From Dimorphilus gyrociliatus (lineage: Eukaryota > Annelida > Polychaeta > Dinophilidae): 64,000 bases of DNA. The notes under the pieces were generated by a model, which saw only the letters and a program-made list of their open reading frames with translations, searched no databases and had not been told where the DNA came from. Position numbers and translations under genes: made by a program. Positions 32,511 through 44,345 of the stretch are shown one piece after another (position 1 is the first letter of the stretch; every line of letters begins with the position of its first letter). The stretch spans positions 186,001 through 250,000 of the forward strand of contig CAJFCJ010000013.1 of NCBI GenBank assembly GCA_904063045.1. The letters run 5' to 3'.

Positions 32511-35500
32511 ATGGCTGATTTTGACTGGGGATTTGGCGGAGATGAGGATGACTTTGATGAAGAAGGAGGAGATTTTCGTGTAAGACTTTATCTAACGATG
32601 TAGATGATGTTTTTAATACATTTACATTTTCAGGCGCAACCGGTTCAAAGAGATGGTTTAATTTTGTTGATTGATTGCTCTAAGGCTATGTTTACAGTCA
32701 GGGATGAAGGTTCTTTTTTCAGTCAGGCGATAAATGTTAGTAAATTAGTTACAGAAATAGTTAATTGATTTTAATGAGAATACAAAAACAAAAAATCTAT
32801 TTCAGTGCGCTGTCGGAGCAGCAAGGAACAAAATTGTTAGTAATGATAGAGATATGTTTGGAGTTGTTTTCTATTCAACTGTAAGTCAACAAAAAATTTT
32901 AAATAATGAAATTTTATAATCTCTTTGTATTTAATTTCGCAGAAAGAAACAAAGAATCCCAACGATTTTAAGAATATTTCTGTTGTCAAGAATTTGGAAC
33001 AACCTGGAGCTGATACTGTATCAGATTTAGAAAAGTTTATCGAAGGTAAATTAATAATGTTCTGTTTCTCATTATGCTTCTTGTAAACGCCATTCATTTA
33101 TTATTTATTTATTTACTTATTTAATCATTCATTCATTCATTCATTCGTTCATTCATTTATTCATTCATTTATTTATTTATTCATTCATTTTTTCCTAGAT
33201 GAGGATTATGAAGAATTCAAAGACAATTATGGAAGTTCCGATACTTATCAACTGAGCGATGCTTTTTGGACTTGCTCCAATTTGTTCTCGAATTGGTATT
33301 TTCATAGTAAAATGCTATATATTATATTTTAACTTGTGATCTTATTACAGTTCTACCAAATTGGGTCAGAGACGTATACTCTTATTCACAAGTGATGATG
33401 ATCCATCAAAGGGAAACAAACATTTTAAAGTTAGAAAAAAGAAACTATTAAAGGAACTTATTGAATTCTTAAATTATTAATCTATATTGATTTCAGAATT
33501 CGGCAGCTGCAAAAGCTGGTGATATGAGCGAAAACAAAATAGATATAATGCTTATTCCGATGATAACGTCTACAACTCCTTTTGATGAAAAAAAATTCTG
33601 GAAGGTTTGTTCTTTGTTTTATCAAATTTATCTTATTAATTTCTTTTTTGCAACAGGATGTCTTAGTTAATTTGACGGATGATAGTGAAGAATTTATAGC
33701 AAACGCAGCCCAAACGAGACGTGAATTAGAGAATGTGTAAGTACTAAGATGGAGACAATAATTATTTAGAAATAAGATAACTTATTCTTCTCTTTATAAA
33801 GGATTCGATCAAAAGCTCACAAGCAAAGGGCACAAACAAAACTATCCTTAAATCTTGGCGGAGACGTCGAATTATCAGTTGGAGTGTTAGTCTTATCTAT
33901 TGATTTCACTTTAGCAAGTTATTTCAAATAATTTTGTCTATTTACACAAAATTAGGTATAATCTCATTCGAACTTGTACGAAGCCATCTGCTATTAAATT
34001 ATACAATAAAACGAATGAGGAATTGAAAACAACTAGAAAGGCGTTCCTCGAGGAAACTGGCGAAGTGCTATTGCCTCAGGATATGAAGAAAAGTTTGAAG
34101 TTTGCCGATCGTCAAATTTGCTTCGAACCCGAAGAGATAAATGAAATGAAAAGGTACGGCGACGTTGGAATGTTTCTGCTTGGCTTTAAACCGATGAAAT
34201 ATTTAAAGAAAGATTATCATGTAAGACCAGCTCAGTTTATTTATCCAGATGAAGGAGGCACTTCAGGAAGTACAAACCTATTCTCAGCCTTATTAAGAAG
34301 GTGTTTGAAGAGAAATGTATTCGCCTTATGCCGATTTACAGCCCGCAAAAATGCATTCCCAAGATTTGTAGCCCTTGTACCTCAGGTATAAACTGTATTT
34401 TGTTTTTTATACCTTCCCAAAATTTAGGATTAGGATATATTTTTGGTCGTCGTTTGTTTGACGAAGAAATAGTCACGTAGACCATCCTTTTTAAACAGGA
34501 TAATCAAGCCTTTTAGTTTTTTTAAGTTTGGTAAAAAGCTAATGCTCAACAACTTCCACGTAACTATTTGTTGTTTTCGTGTCCTCAAATTCTTAAGGTT
34601 GTTGATTGTCTCTTTAAAAGATGCAAAAAACTTTTAGACAAAACTCACCCCGTTTTGAGGTGAGAGGGACACCTCAAAAAATAGCTTAATAATGCTCAAA
34701 AACAAGTTGATTCTCCTCACCCATAAAAAATTTGGTACTCAACTCAAAAAACAACTCTTGTTTTTTTATGGTGTTTAAATTTAGAATTTTCGAAGTTTGA
34801 ATTTTCTTTTTTTTTATTTTTTTTTATAAAAAAAAAATTAAAAAAATATTCAAAATAGAAAATATATGTTCTTTTTTCTCTTATTAATTTATATAAAATT
34901 TCTGTATGATTTTGTTTAATGGAATCTATATAATGGATTTTATAGGAAGAAGAACGCGACGAACAAGGCGTTCAACAAGTTCCATCGGGCTTTCATGCTA
35001 TTTTCCTACCATTCTCCGATGATTTTCGAAAGATCAAAGCGGTCGAGGACCCAATAACGGGTATTTACCTTATTATACTATATGCATATTATTTCCCCTT
35101 AATATTTAAATAATTTTTCCTTTCCAACAGCCAACAGTGATCAAGTTGAAGCTGCAAAACAGCTAATTAGCTCTCTAAATATACCTTTTCAACTAGATAT
35201 GATTGAGAATCCTGCCCTACAAACCCATTTCGCTAATGTAGAAGCAATTGCCCTAGATCGTGACATGCCCGATAAAGTTACTGACCTTACAAGTATGTAT
35301 ATATACAGTATATATATATAAATATATATCGTGTATTATACGATTCGCTTGCATTCAATAATTAACGAGGATAATGAGAGAGAAAAGACACGTTTCTTGG
35401 AAAAATAGCTCTATTTTAATAATACATCTTTTCTTTTAAAAGAATAGGAATGTAATTTAACTAATAATGCAACAGTATAGCTCTATAGCATTTTGCGTTT

Positions 35501-36162
35501 TTATCCCAAGAGGATAATAAGAACTATAGCTATAAGTGTCCCTTTTGTCTATATGTTTGGTCAAATATATTCCTCTGTTTATTTCTTTCTTTTTTCTCTC
35601 TCTCTCTCTCTCTTTTCAGCGATATGATTTTATAATTGAACATTGATATATAGCTTTACAAAGGTATCACTTTTTAATCGTTCGGAATTACATATTTAAT
35701 AAGTATAATAATAAAGGATTGATCTGTTTATATAAACGACTATAATCGAATATAATCTTTTCGATATTTTCGAGTTATTGATATTTTTTACCTTGCTTTA
35801 TTTTTCTTTATATTATTAATTATGCTATATTTTAAATATTGCAAATGTAAAGACTAAACTATATAAAACTTTCACTTTTTATAGAACCAGATGTTGGAGC
35901 CATGATGAAAAGAGCATCAAAAGCTTTAAAGGAATTTGGCGATTTACTTTTTCCATCCGATTATACTCCGGGAGCTAGGAAGAGGGGTGGACCACCAGCT
36001 AAACGACCTAAAGTAGATCCAGAAGAAATGGCTCGGAATGGAGCTTTGGGTAAACTAACAGTAGCTATTCTAAAAGAAATTTGCGCCGAAGTGAATGTTA
36101 AGCCTAAAGGAACAAAGAAAGCTGATATTATTGACGCTTTAAACAAGCATTTCGGAGTTTAA
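32511..36162 (+). CDS. XRCC6: Ku70, DNA double-strand-break end-binding subunit
   Basis: About a dozen exons from ATG at 32511 to TAA at 36160-36162. In order: acidic N-terminus (MADFDWGFGGDEDDFDEE); a vWA-like domain starting DGLILLIDCSKAMF with SDAFWTCSNLFSN and RRILLFTSDDDPS; the Ku core/beta-barrel with KLSLNLGGDVELSVGV, YHVRPAQFIYPDE and RNVFALCRFTARKNAFPRFV; a linker with a basic patch (ARKRGGPPAKRPK, a likely nuclear signal); and a C-terminal SAP domain (LGKLTVAILKEICAEVNVKP). Ku70 pairs with Ku80 to ring broken DNA ends for non-homologous end joining. Two introns (about 34390-34946 and 35295-35884) are much longer than the rest. Length and domain order are those of full Ku70. Confidence 0.95.
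33104..33196. repeat. (ATTC/ATTT)n tetranucleotide repeat in Ku70 intron
   Basis: About twenty tetranucleotide units, mixing TTCA and TTTA, inside a Ku70 intron directly upstream of the acceptor TTTTTCCTAG. Confidence 0.9.
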
Positions 36163-36228
36163 CGTGACTATAGAGGCAAATTATTTACAAGTTCTATCTA
36201 TTTTCTACCTAACAAAGCGTTAAACAGT

Positions 36229-36234
36229 AATAAA
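36229..36234 (+). terminator. Poly(A) signal of Ku70
   Basis: AATAAA 67 nt after the Ku70 stop codon, in the 97-bp gap before the stop codon of the convergent beta-tubulin gene. Confidence 0.6.
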
Positions 36235-36259
36235 TGTATTTAAAAAATGCTTTGGGAAA

Positions 36260-37744
36260 TCAACCCTCTTCTTCCTCGTCGTAATTTTCGAACGCATCAT
36301 CACAATCGTCGATTTTAGCATCTTGATATTGTTGGTACTCTGATATTAGATCTGTTATATTCGAATAGGCTTCGTCAAACTCCATTTCATCCATCCCTTC
36401 ACCTGTGTACCAATGAAGAAATGCCTTTCGATTGAACATTGTTTTGAATTGATCAGCTATTCTCCTGAACATTTCCTGTATGGCTGTACTATTGCCAATA
36501 AAGGTCACTGACATTTTTAGACCTTTTGGCGGTATGTCGCAAACTGCTGTTTTCACGTTGTTTGGTATCCATTCGACAAAATAGGGGCTATTTTTGTTTT
36601 GGATATTTAACATCTGTTCGTCGACCTCTTTTATCGATACTCTCCCACGGAACATGGCTGCAACTGTTAAATATTTACCATTTCGTGGGTCGCACGCGGC
36701 CATCATGTTCCTTCCGTCGAACATCTGTTGAGTAAGCTCTTGAACTGTCAGGGCGGTATAATGCTCCTTTCCTCTAGCGGTTAGGGGTGCAAAGCCAGTA
36801 ATAAAGAAGTGTAACCGAGGAAAAGGTACCATGTTCACTGCCAATTTTCTTAGGTCGGCATTCAGTTGGCCAGGGAATCTAAGACAAGTTGTTACACCCG
36901 ACATTGTAGATGATACGAGATGATTCAGATCGCCATAGGTGGGATTCTGAAGTTTTAAGGTTCTATTGCAAATATCGTATAGCGCCTCGTTATCTATGCA
37001 ATATGTTTCGTCGGTATTCTCTAACAATTGATGTATGGATAAAGTAGAATTGTATGCTTCGGTAACGGTATCCGAAACTTTTGGCGAAGGAAGAACTGAA
37101 AATGTATTCATTATTCTGTCGGGATACTCTTCCCTAACTTTTGAAATTAGAAGAGTCCCCAATCCGGATCCAGTTCCCCCTCCTAAAGATTGACAAAGTT
37201 GGAAGCCCTGTAAACAATCGCAGACTTCCGCCTCTTTTCGAACAGCATCCATAATAGGTTCGATCAGTTCGGCTCCCTCTGTATAATGACCCTTTGCCCA
37301 ATTGTTTCCAGCTCCACTTTGACCATTGATAAAGTTATCCGGTCGGAACAAACCACCGTATTTGCTGGATCTGATAACATTTAAAGTTCCCGGTTCTAAA
37401 TCAACCAGAATTGCTCTCGGTACATAAAGTCCACCTAAAATGTTTTGTAATGTCTTTATTATTTCGCTCTAATTTTTAATTAATAAGCTAAAGTAATAAT
37501 TACCCGAAACTTCATGATAGTAGACGTTTGTTCTCTCTAATTGATAATCGGATTGTCCACGAAACTTTCCATCCGCCTCTATACCGTGTTCTTCCGAAAT
37601 AACTTCCCAAAACTGAGGTAATAAAGACAATCGCTCGCTTTATTTAAACTATCGCCTTACACCTATTCGCTAATGTAAGAAGTTCACCTTAGATCCTATT
37701 TGATTACCGCATTGACCTGCTTGCAAATGAATAATCTCTCGCAT
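36260..37744 (-). CDS. Divergent beta-tubulin
   Basis: Three exons in phase: 37688-37744, 37504-37612 and 36260-37435, about 447 residues. It starts [17 protein letters not shown], keeping the MREI start that drives tubulin mRNA autoregulation. The GTP-binding loop GGGTGSG is present but preceded by CQSL where beta-tubulins usually have a Thr-His-Ser-Leu. [20 protein letters not shown] and SEYQQYQDA are conserved, and the tail is acidic (ending NYDEEEEG). Changes at usually fixed sites ([10 protein letters not shown] in place of the Met-Pro-Gly form; [13 protein letters not shown]) suggest a specialised isotype, for instance germline or ciliary. It should polymerise with alpha-tubulin. Confidence 0.93.
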
Positions 37745-38377
37745 ATTCAGACAAACACAAACTCCTCTCTAGAAAACTTTGAAGAAATGACAAAAGTCCG
37801 AATAAAATCAGACAAAGAGAAGAACAGTGTAAGTTTACACATTGTCGTATTCAGTTACCTATAGCTAGATCTCAAAAAGACAGAGAGAGAGAGACAGAGA
37901 GAGACAGAGAGAGACAGAGAGGAGAGAAGAAGAGAGGAATACAAAGGAAATGTTGAGAGACAGAAAAAGAAAGACCTAAAACTTGCGATTGGATCCTACG
38001 ACAAAATTATTTTGTACTATCTATCTATAATTCTAACACCTATTTTTCTTTTTAATCTAGATCACTTACGTATGTTGTCTGTCTTTTTTTGGTTAAAAGT
38101 GTAAATGTTCCTTTTTTTGTATTGTTTTCCTGGTTTGAAGGTTAAACGACAAATAATGCATTTTTAAAAAGAAAAATAGCTTTTACAAAATTTAAAATTA
38201 AATCTCTATAGATAAAGTACTTTTTAAAAATAAAATCATCGAAATAAATTAAGATCTAACGTCGAGCTGACTAAAAACCGAGACACGAAAGCCATTTAGA
38301 TTTTATATGATATTTTTTACTCTTAACCCTTAAATATCAAGAAGAGCAATCACTCACAATCAAATAAACTTTGTAAC
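37745..38377. other. Spacer with GAGACA purine repeats
   Basis: The 5' flank of beta-tubulin and the 3' flank of the cyclin gene. It includes an imperfect AGAGACAG array at about 37876-37940. No coding exon seen. Confidence 0.6.
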
Positions 38378-39700
38378 TTAAATAAGACGTAAACGGACAC
38401 CTTCAGCCAACATCTTCCAAGTGACATTCTGGACGATTTCGACGTCGCAACTAACCGAGTAAGCTATCGGTTTCTTGTAAAAATACTGAATGTTAGTGCA
38501 TTCAGAAGTCAACTGGCGTTGAAAGACAGCCGCCATAATTTTCATCGCATCCAAAAGTTCTTCCTCCGTATAACCAGTCCATTTTTCCCAAGCAGTAGTC
38601 CATATTCCAGAACCGAGAATACGGTTCGACAAACAAACAGCAGCAGCCGCAGCCAAAGATGGCTTCAAAGACGCTCCACGCTCGCAAAGTACGCAAATAT
38701 CTAACAAATAAGCCGTTAAAAATTGTTGATTCTTACTCGGAGTTTCGGTGGTCTGGTACCAAGCGCTGGTAAAGCAGTACGGGGTTGGTGGCCAAAGGTC
38801 AAAATTAAGTTTTCGAACAATAAGCTTTTCCATATCGTAAATTTGCTCTTTGGTATACGCGTCATCGGTATACCTAATCAATCTCTTAACAGAAGGCACA
38901 TAACGTTCATTCAACTTAGCCGCTAACAAAATAGAAGTAGATGAAACAAGCTGGATGAGAGCCAAGTCAGTCGGAAAGACAGACAAGGTTCTATCCATAA
39001 TATTAACAGCAATATGAAACGATTGACGTTGCATCTTTTCAGAGCGAATAACAGCATGCATCCAATCAACCACAACTTGCCTGGTTCTTTCGGTGATGTC
39101 AACGCAACACTTTAAAAAATCAGGTTTAACTGCTAAATCTCTTTCGCGATCTTTCAAATGACGTAAAACTTGAACAACATAATTACTGCAATCATAAATA
39201 TGAACGCCAGGAGGGGGTTGAAGTTGAACATCAACGCAAATCCCTTGATCGTCATCTGGCTCTTTCTCTTGTATGACTTTAGTCGTTACAATGTCTTCGT
39301 CATCGGTAACCTCAGCTTGTTCTTCCTTCTTAGCGGTCGCTCCTTTATCAGAGCGTCTCTTAACAGGAGGACTTTTCGGTCTCTTACTTTTTCTACTTCT
39401 TAAAAACGGTGGTAAACGAACTCGTTTCTTCTTCCTTCCATCTCCATTGGTAACGTCGGCAAATGGCTTTCGCTTTTCTAATACTTTAGCCGCCCTTGAA
39501 TCACTTAAAACGGCGTCAAACGATGGCAGCTTGTCGGACAATTCTACGAGGGCGTTCCTTCTCCTTGAACCGGACGCTTCGACCCTGTGTAACTTGTCCT
39601 CAAACAAACTTAGAGTATCGTTCGTGTTAAACCTCCGCTTATTCTTCAACATCTCGACGTTTAACCCGGGCGGGATTGACGAAGAGACTAGCGAAAACAC
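38378..39700 (-). CDS. Mitotic (A/B-type) cyclin, intronless
   Basis: A single 440-residue frame. The disordered N-terminus carries a destruction-box-like RNALVELSD (R-x-x-L) and KPFADVTNGD, both at the expected place, then a long Lys/Arg-rich region (likely nuclear signal). The cyclin box begins around residue 175: RTRQVVVDWMHAVIRSEKMQ, then LVSSTSILLAAKLNERYVPS and KLIVRKLNFDLWPPTPYCF. The C-terminal cyclin fold follows (LTAYLLDICVLCERGASLKP). These proteins activate CDK1/2 and are degraded through APC/C. Sequence is too divergent to separate A from B type, and the usual MRAILVDW is changed to RQVVVDWM. Lack of introns among intron-rich neighbours hints at a retrocopy origin. Confidence 0.85.
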   Translation of the reverse strand: MFSLVSSSIPPGLNVEMLKNKRRFNTNDTLSLFEDKLHRVEASGSRRRNALVELSDKLPSFDAVLSDSRAAKVLEKRKPFADVTNGDGRKKKRVRLPPFLRSRKSKRPKSPPVKRRSDKGATAKKEEQAEVTDDEDIVTTKVIQEKEPDDDQGICVDVQLQPPPGVHIYDCSNYVVQVLRHLKDRERDLAVKPDFLKCCVDITERTRQVVVDWMHAVIRSEKMQRQSFHIAVNIMDRTLSVFPTDLALIQLVSSTSILLAAKLNERYVPSVKRLIRYTDDAYTKEQIYDMEKLIVRKLNFDLWPPTPYCFTSAWYQTTETPSKNQQFLTAYLLDICVLCERGASLKPSLAAAAAVCLSNRILGSGIWTTAWEKWTGYTEEELLDAMKIMAAVFQRQLTSECTNIQYFYKKPIAYSVSCDVEIVQNVTWKMLAEGVRLRLI

Positions 39701-39929
39701 GCGCCTTATATGCTGTCGGTGATTGTGCTCGCAAAATAGAGTATTTATTAATTACAAGCTCAATAAAACTTCAGTACTGTCAACATTGTTACACATTTTT
39801 TATATGACCTCTACAAATTAATCATCAGTTTTCAATGTCAAATGTGAAAAAAATTGGATTATCTTCCCTAGAAAGATCCTCATCTCTTCAATTTTGTCAA
39901 GCCTAATGTATGTTCATCATATCTAAACG

Positions 39930-42033
39930 CTAGAGATCATACATTTTAACATCTACCGGCGGTACATTCTTTTTTCCTGAATACGGTGGGGGAGGAGTGA
40001 TCATTACAGGTCCAACAGCATTCGAGGAAGGTCCCGGAGAACCTCCACCACTACCTATGCGTTGTATTCTTGTGCCCCTTGAGCAGCATTTCAAACAAAG
40101 CACGATAACAAAGTCCAAAAACAGTTCGAAAAATTCCAGTATGGTTAACACGGAACAACCCAAGTATAGACCCAATACTCCTCCAATATCGGATAAGAAT
40201 TGTATTGGAGAGTATTTCGGTTCCTCCTCGATACTTTCAAAGTTGAATTCCGTATAAAATATTGATACTTTAAGGAAATTTCTACTGGGCTTGGTTGTGT
40301 CCGAATCATTGATGATTTTCTTCGTGCCATTATTCAATTCTTGTAAATCTTTGTACAAAGCCTTCTTATGTTTGTCAGAGGGCCATAAATTTGAGGATAC
40401 TATAGGTCTAAAGGTGTTTTCTGAGCATTTATTTGGGCAACTACAACTTAACTCTCCATTAGAATAGTCTGTTTCAACTTTCTCTTTGCAAGCAACAGTC
40501 GTATCATTCGTAGAATCGCATGCCGTCTTATTTAGACCTGGCCAAGTGTTCCACGCTTCATTTAAAGCTTGTCCAGTCAATGGTATCTGAGGGTCGGCGC
40601 ATTTACACCTTTTTATCGTCCAGGACTGAAGACATGTCTTATAACAGGCTGTTGTGCTATACTTGACGTCATAGTGTTCCTCATAAACATTTTTATCTTT
40701 ATTCAAACTACTAGTATCAACGCAATCTCCGTAGACTCCACCTTGTCGTTTCAATTTTATCATACTTATCCCTATACTCGTTGATTGACCAGGGCTGACT
40801 GATATTCCTTCATCCTCGGGAAAAGCCATTTTGGTTTGATTATGAATAACCACCCGTACACCAGCAGATTCGGCAAGATCACCAATATAATCGTCTTGCT
40901 CTATATTTAGGACGAGTGTTAAACCATATTGTGGGCCAGGTTTATAGGATTTTTCGACGGCCAGTGATCCCCATCCAGAGTTGAAAATATAACAATTTCC
41001 ATGTATGTTATTATAAAAGTGAACGAAATCTGAAGTATTACAAACATATCCAGCATATTCACAACTTAAGAGCATGTCTTCAAGTTGATGACCCATAGCA
41101 GTCTTAGCCGAAGTAGGAATATCAGCTAAAATAGTTGTAATTCTCTTCTTTAGTTCAAAGCCTTGGTTTGTCACTTTTCCGTCTTCTCTAGGTCTAGGCT
41201 TTACACCAAGTTGTTCCGGTTTTGGTTCTGTTTTTTAAAGAAATTTTATATTTTTCGGATATAGAATGGTACAAAATCTAACTTGTACTAGGACCAGGGG
41301 GACCACCAGGACCACCAGGACCTCCAGGACCTCCAGGAGCACCAGGAGCACCAGGGCTAGACGGACCGGCTGGAGAACCAGGACCAGCTGGACCTGCAGG
41401 ACTACCGGGACTGGCTGGACCAACAGCGCCTGGTGCTGGAGCAGGAGCAGGAGCAGGAACAGGACCAGCTCGTGCTATTTATATTCAAATGGTATTTAAT
41501 AATAGCATTATAATTGATTAAAGTGTATTAAGTCTTACCAGATCTCTTTCGACGTTTTTTAGAAGTAGTTGTTTCGTCTATACTATCCGTTGCTTCCAAT
41601 AATATTTTAATATCATCACTGCGACTAACTTCTTTCTCCTTGATTGGATTTATATTGCACAAGGTAATAGCAGGAAAATTTAACTCCGGTTTGTGATCGA
41701 TTTTTACGTTTACATCTACTCCAAAAGAAGCGTAATCTTTTGCCAAGTCTTGAATGTTATAAGCAAGAATTCCTGCCATACCCAAACTAAATATCAGCCA
41801 TATAGCTTTCTTAATATATCCTATAAAAAGAAAAAGTTATTGTATCTAAATCAGAGTATTATTAAAATATTATTACCCCTCGCAAGGTTAACGTGAGGTA
41901 TTCCGTGGCAAGTTGTTTTATTAACAAACCCTTTAAATACACTGGAAACAGGTCTCTCCGACATTGGAGATTTTTCATATTCCTCACTTGTTACTGAATC
42001 GTACATTAGCGGTGAATTATCTCGATTGTCCAT
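39930..42033 (-). CDS. DEG/ENaC sodium channel with collagen-like insert
   Basis: Four exons in phase: 41877-42033, 41539-41820, 41283-41474 and 39930-41227, about 640 residues. The first transmembrane helix is [18 protein letters not shown]. Soon after comes the family signature [12 protein letters not shown] Cys-rich extracellular domain follows ([31 protein letters not shown]). The second helix region starts with the conserved [19 protein letters not shown], containing the pore GxS-type selectivity segment. The C-terminus has a PPPPYSG motif, a PY-type ubiquitin-ligase docking site as in ENaC. Exon 41283-41474 codes a Gly/Pro-rich run unlike any part of known channels. Likely a proton-, peptide- or mechano-gated sodium channel at the plasma membrane. 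Confidence 0.9.
41283..41474 (-). repeat. Collagen-like Gly/Pro-rich exon of the DEG/ENaC gene
   Basis: A 192-nt exon flanked by a dibasic stretch ([10 protein letters not shown]) on the 5' side. It encodes first Pro-Ala repeats ([11 protein letters not shown]) and then triplets such as [20 protein letters not shown]. The Gly-X-Y register slips twice, so it is collagen-like, not strict collagen. Both splice sites keep the channel frame. Confidence 0.85.
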
Positions 42034-42675
42034 TTTTGTATATTTCTAGTCTATCTTTCTTCTAAGTTAACTGATCTTTTAGAGATTGAAAATGAAATAT
42101 AATGCAATTTATGGTTGAAGGTAGTAGTCTCGATCCGTCTAAAAATTTTCTTAAAATGCCTCAACAGCAAAAGAAGTCTAGTTATTTAGAATATAAAGTT
42201 GTAACTAATAAATAGTAATAAATAATTCAAATTTAAGATTTCTATGACACTGCAGGGTTTAGGTCTATGATACATTGTGAATGGTTTTAAGTCTGCCTTA
42301 AAGGAAGGTTATTTATCTCAAAGATTCAATTTGATTTCCTATTTTAGTCTTATACGTTGTTATACAATAATACTATTTTACGTCGATTTATTGACAAATA
42401 CGATGATCGCTGTGATTGGTCACTGTCACTAATGAATCATATCTACTATTGAATTGAATCGAAACGCAAAAATATTTTTATTATAAAATTAGTCGTTTTG
42501 ACAGCAGTAAATATTATTGACCGGGTGGGGTATAGATATTTCAAAATCCGAATAACGATCAAAGTCTTTTACATTTTGAAATATTTAATCAAGTGTTCTT
42601 GTCCACTAAAGTAACAGTAAAGTAGGTGGCTAATCCTGTTGTCAATTCGATTGCTTTCAAACAGAAATCTCCTTT
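42034..42675. other. Spacer between DEG/ENaC and PTER
   Basis: About 640 bp with the 5' flank of the channel gene and the 3' flank of PTER. No coding exon or clear regulatory motif seen. Confidence 0.6.
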
Positions 42676-44345
42676 TTAAGTAAATAGCAACCAATTAGCC
42701 GGATTCGAAATTAGGATTTGATTGATTGCGTCCCGAGAGATATCTCTTACAAGCATTTTTGGCACAATATTCTCAAGAATATGGCAAAAGCCGTGACCTC
42801 CATATTTTTTCTGAAAAAGCAAATTAGATATTCAATTACATCATCTCTTCCATTAAGGAAACTTTTAAGGGATAAGCTCACCAGTCTATGAAGGGTATGA
42901 ATATCTTGAGCCACAACAATCTTATCTGCAAATCCATCATCAACTAGCCTCTTTATGTAAGCCACCCTCTGCGAGTCTGAAAGAAAATCAATAGTTTCAT
43001 CGAGAGGATAGTTGATGACCTCAACTCCAAACAAGTCATATTCCAGATAGCATGTTGTATCCAATAGATCCATTAATGTACAATAATCTTGTACAGTTCG
43101 ATCTATATGGGAAATAACCACCTTATCGATATTGCATCCAGCTTCCGACAAAATTCTGATAATCTCCATTGGCGCTCTATGATTTCTACCTGGATGAATA
43201 GATACTCCACACCCTAAATCCGCCTGGGCGATGGCTGCTCCTTTCAGAACTTTTCTCTCTGCGTCTAAAATGTAAAGCAACTATTATTAACTAAAGGTTA
43301 CATTTTAAGCAAGATTAACAAGCTCTTAAGTTATTTATTCTCTATTACCAGTCAACGGCCAAGAACAACCTATCTCCCCGATTAGTCCACATTTCACACC
43401 ATCGTAACCAACAAGTACTTCCTCCTTAATTGACTCTGCGATGTCTTCGACCGACATACCAATCATTTCAGGCGGATGAGCACTATCGACATAGTAACCA
43501 GCCCCTGCAACTACTTTTACGCCGGTTTCCTCACTGATTTTTTTCACTGCCTGTATATCACGTTTTAAACCTTTCGTTGTACATTCAACAACTGCCGAAC
43601 CTCCAAATTTCTAAGAATAAAAAAAAAACTATTAGGAAATTCGAATACTACAATTATAAAATAATTTTACCTTGAAGTCCATTAAATCGGCTTTAACTGC
43701 TTCAACATCAAACAACTTCAGATTCGGTATGTGTTGCCATCTATTAATATTTGTCAGATTTTTAACATAAATAAATAAATTACAGTTTCAGTGAAAAATT
43801 ACATACGGATTTCTAGATATCCAACCGTAATTTTCCAAAGTCATTGGAATATGAGAGTTTTCTGTCTCTTCAAGTAGCATAGGATATTCCATATAGAGAT
43901 GTTCATGAGCCAGCGTTATTCCCAGGGTAGTCGGTTCGATCAAACCGGTGACTGGAAATAAGACATAAAATATATTTGCTTTTCTATTTTATGACAAGCG
44001 TGCTATCTTTGAAAAGTATATAACAACGGAATGGGTTAATGAGCTGCAAAAAAAAAATGGAAGACAAAAAAGGCCCATTCGCCGCCGGGAAAGAAAGGGA
44101 AATCTGATAAGATGACACCAGACCTTAATTATCAAAAGAGTGACTTTTATAGCTTAATCTGACTTCTTAATAAAGATGCAACATTGTAATTAACAAATAT
44201 CAATCTAGAGGAAACATACAACTGGTTTCGAGACAGATGATATAACGTTACGGTTTATAGATTTATTACTAATAAAAATTGAGAAATTTGGATTGTATTA
44301 TTTATTCTTACCTGTTTGTATCTTTGTACTAAGAGAATTGTCCAT
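42676..44345 (-). CDS. PTER: Phosphotriesterase-related protein
   Basis: Six exons from ATG at 44345 to TAA at 42676-42678. Exon 1 (44312-44345) gives [11 protein letters not shown]. Then come [20 protein letters not shown] with the HxH metal motif, [37 protein letters not shown] (metal-binding His), [10 protein letters not shown] (metal-binding His) and [12 protein letters not shown] (catalytic Asp region). All ligands of the amidohydrolase-fold binuclear site seem present. PTER proteins resemble bacterial phosphotriesterases; the vertebrate one has been linked to N-acetyltaurine hydrolysis. The last exon ends NPANWLLFT, matching the family end. About 345-350 residues, full length. Confidence 0.93.

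Noticed and set aside
41235-41499. Antisense and frame-shifted frames over the collagen-like exon
   Set aside because: Val/Leu- or Arg/Thr-repetitive shadows of a Gly/Pro repeat; only the channel frame fits both splice sites.
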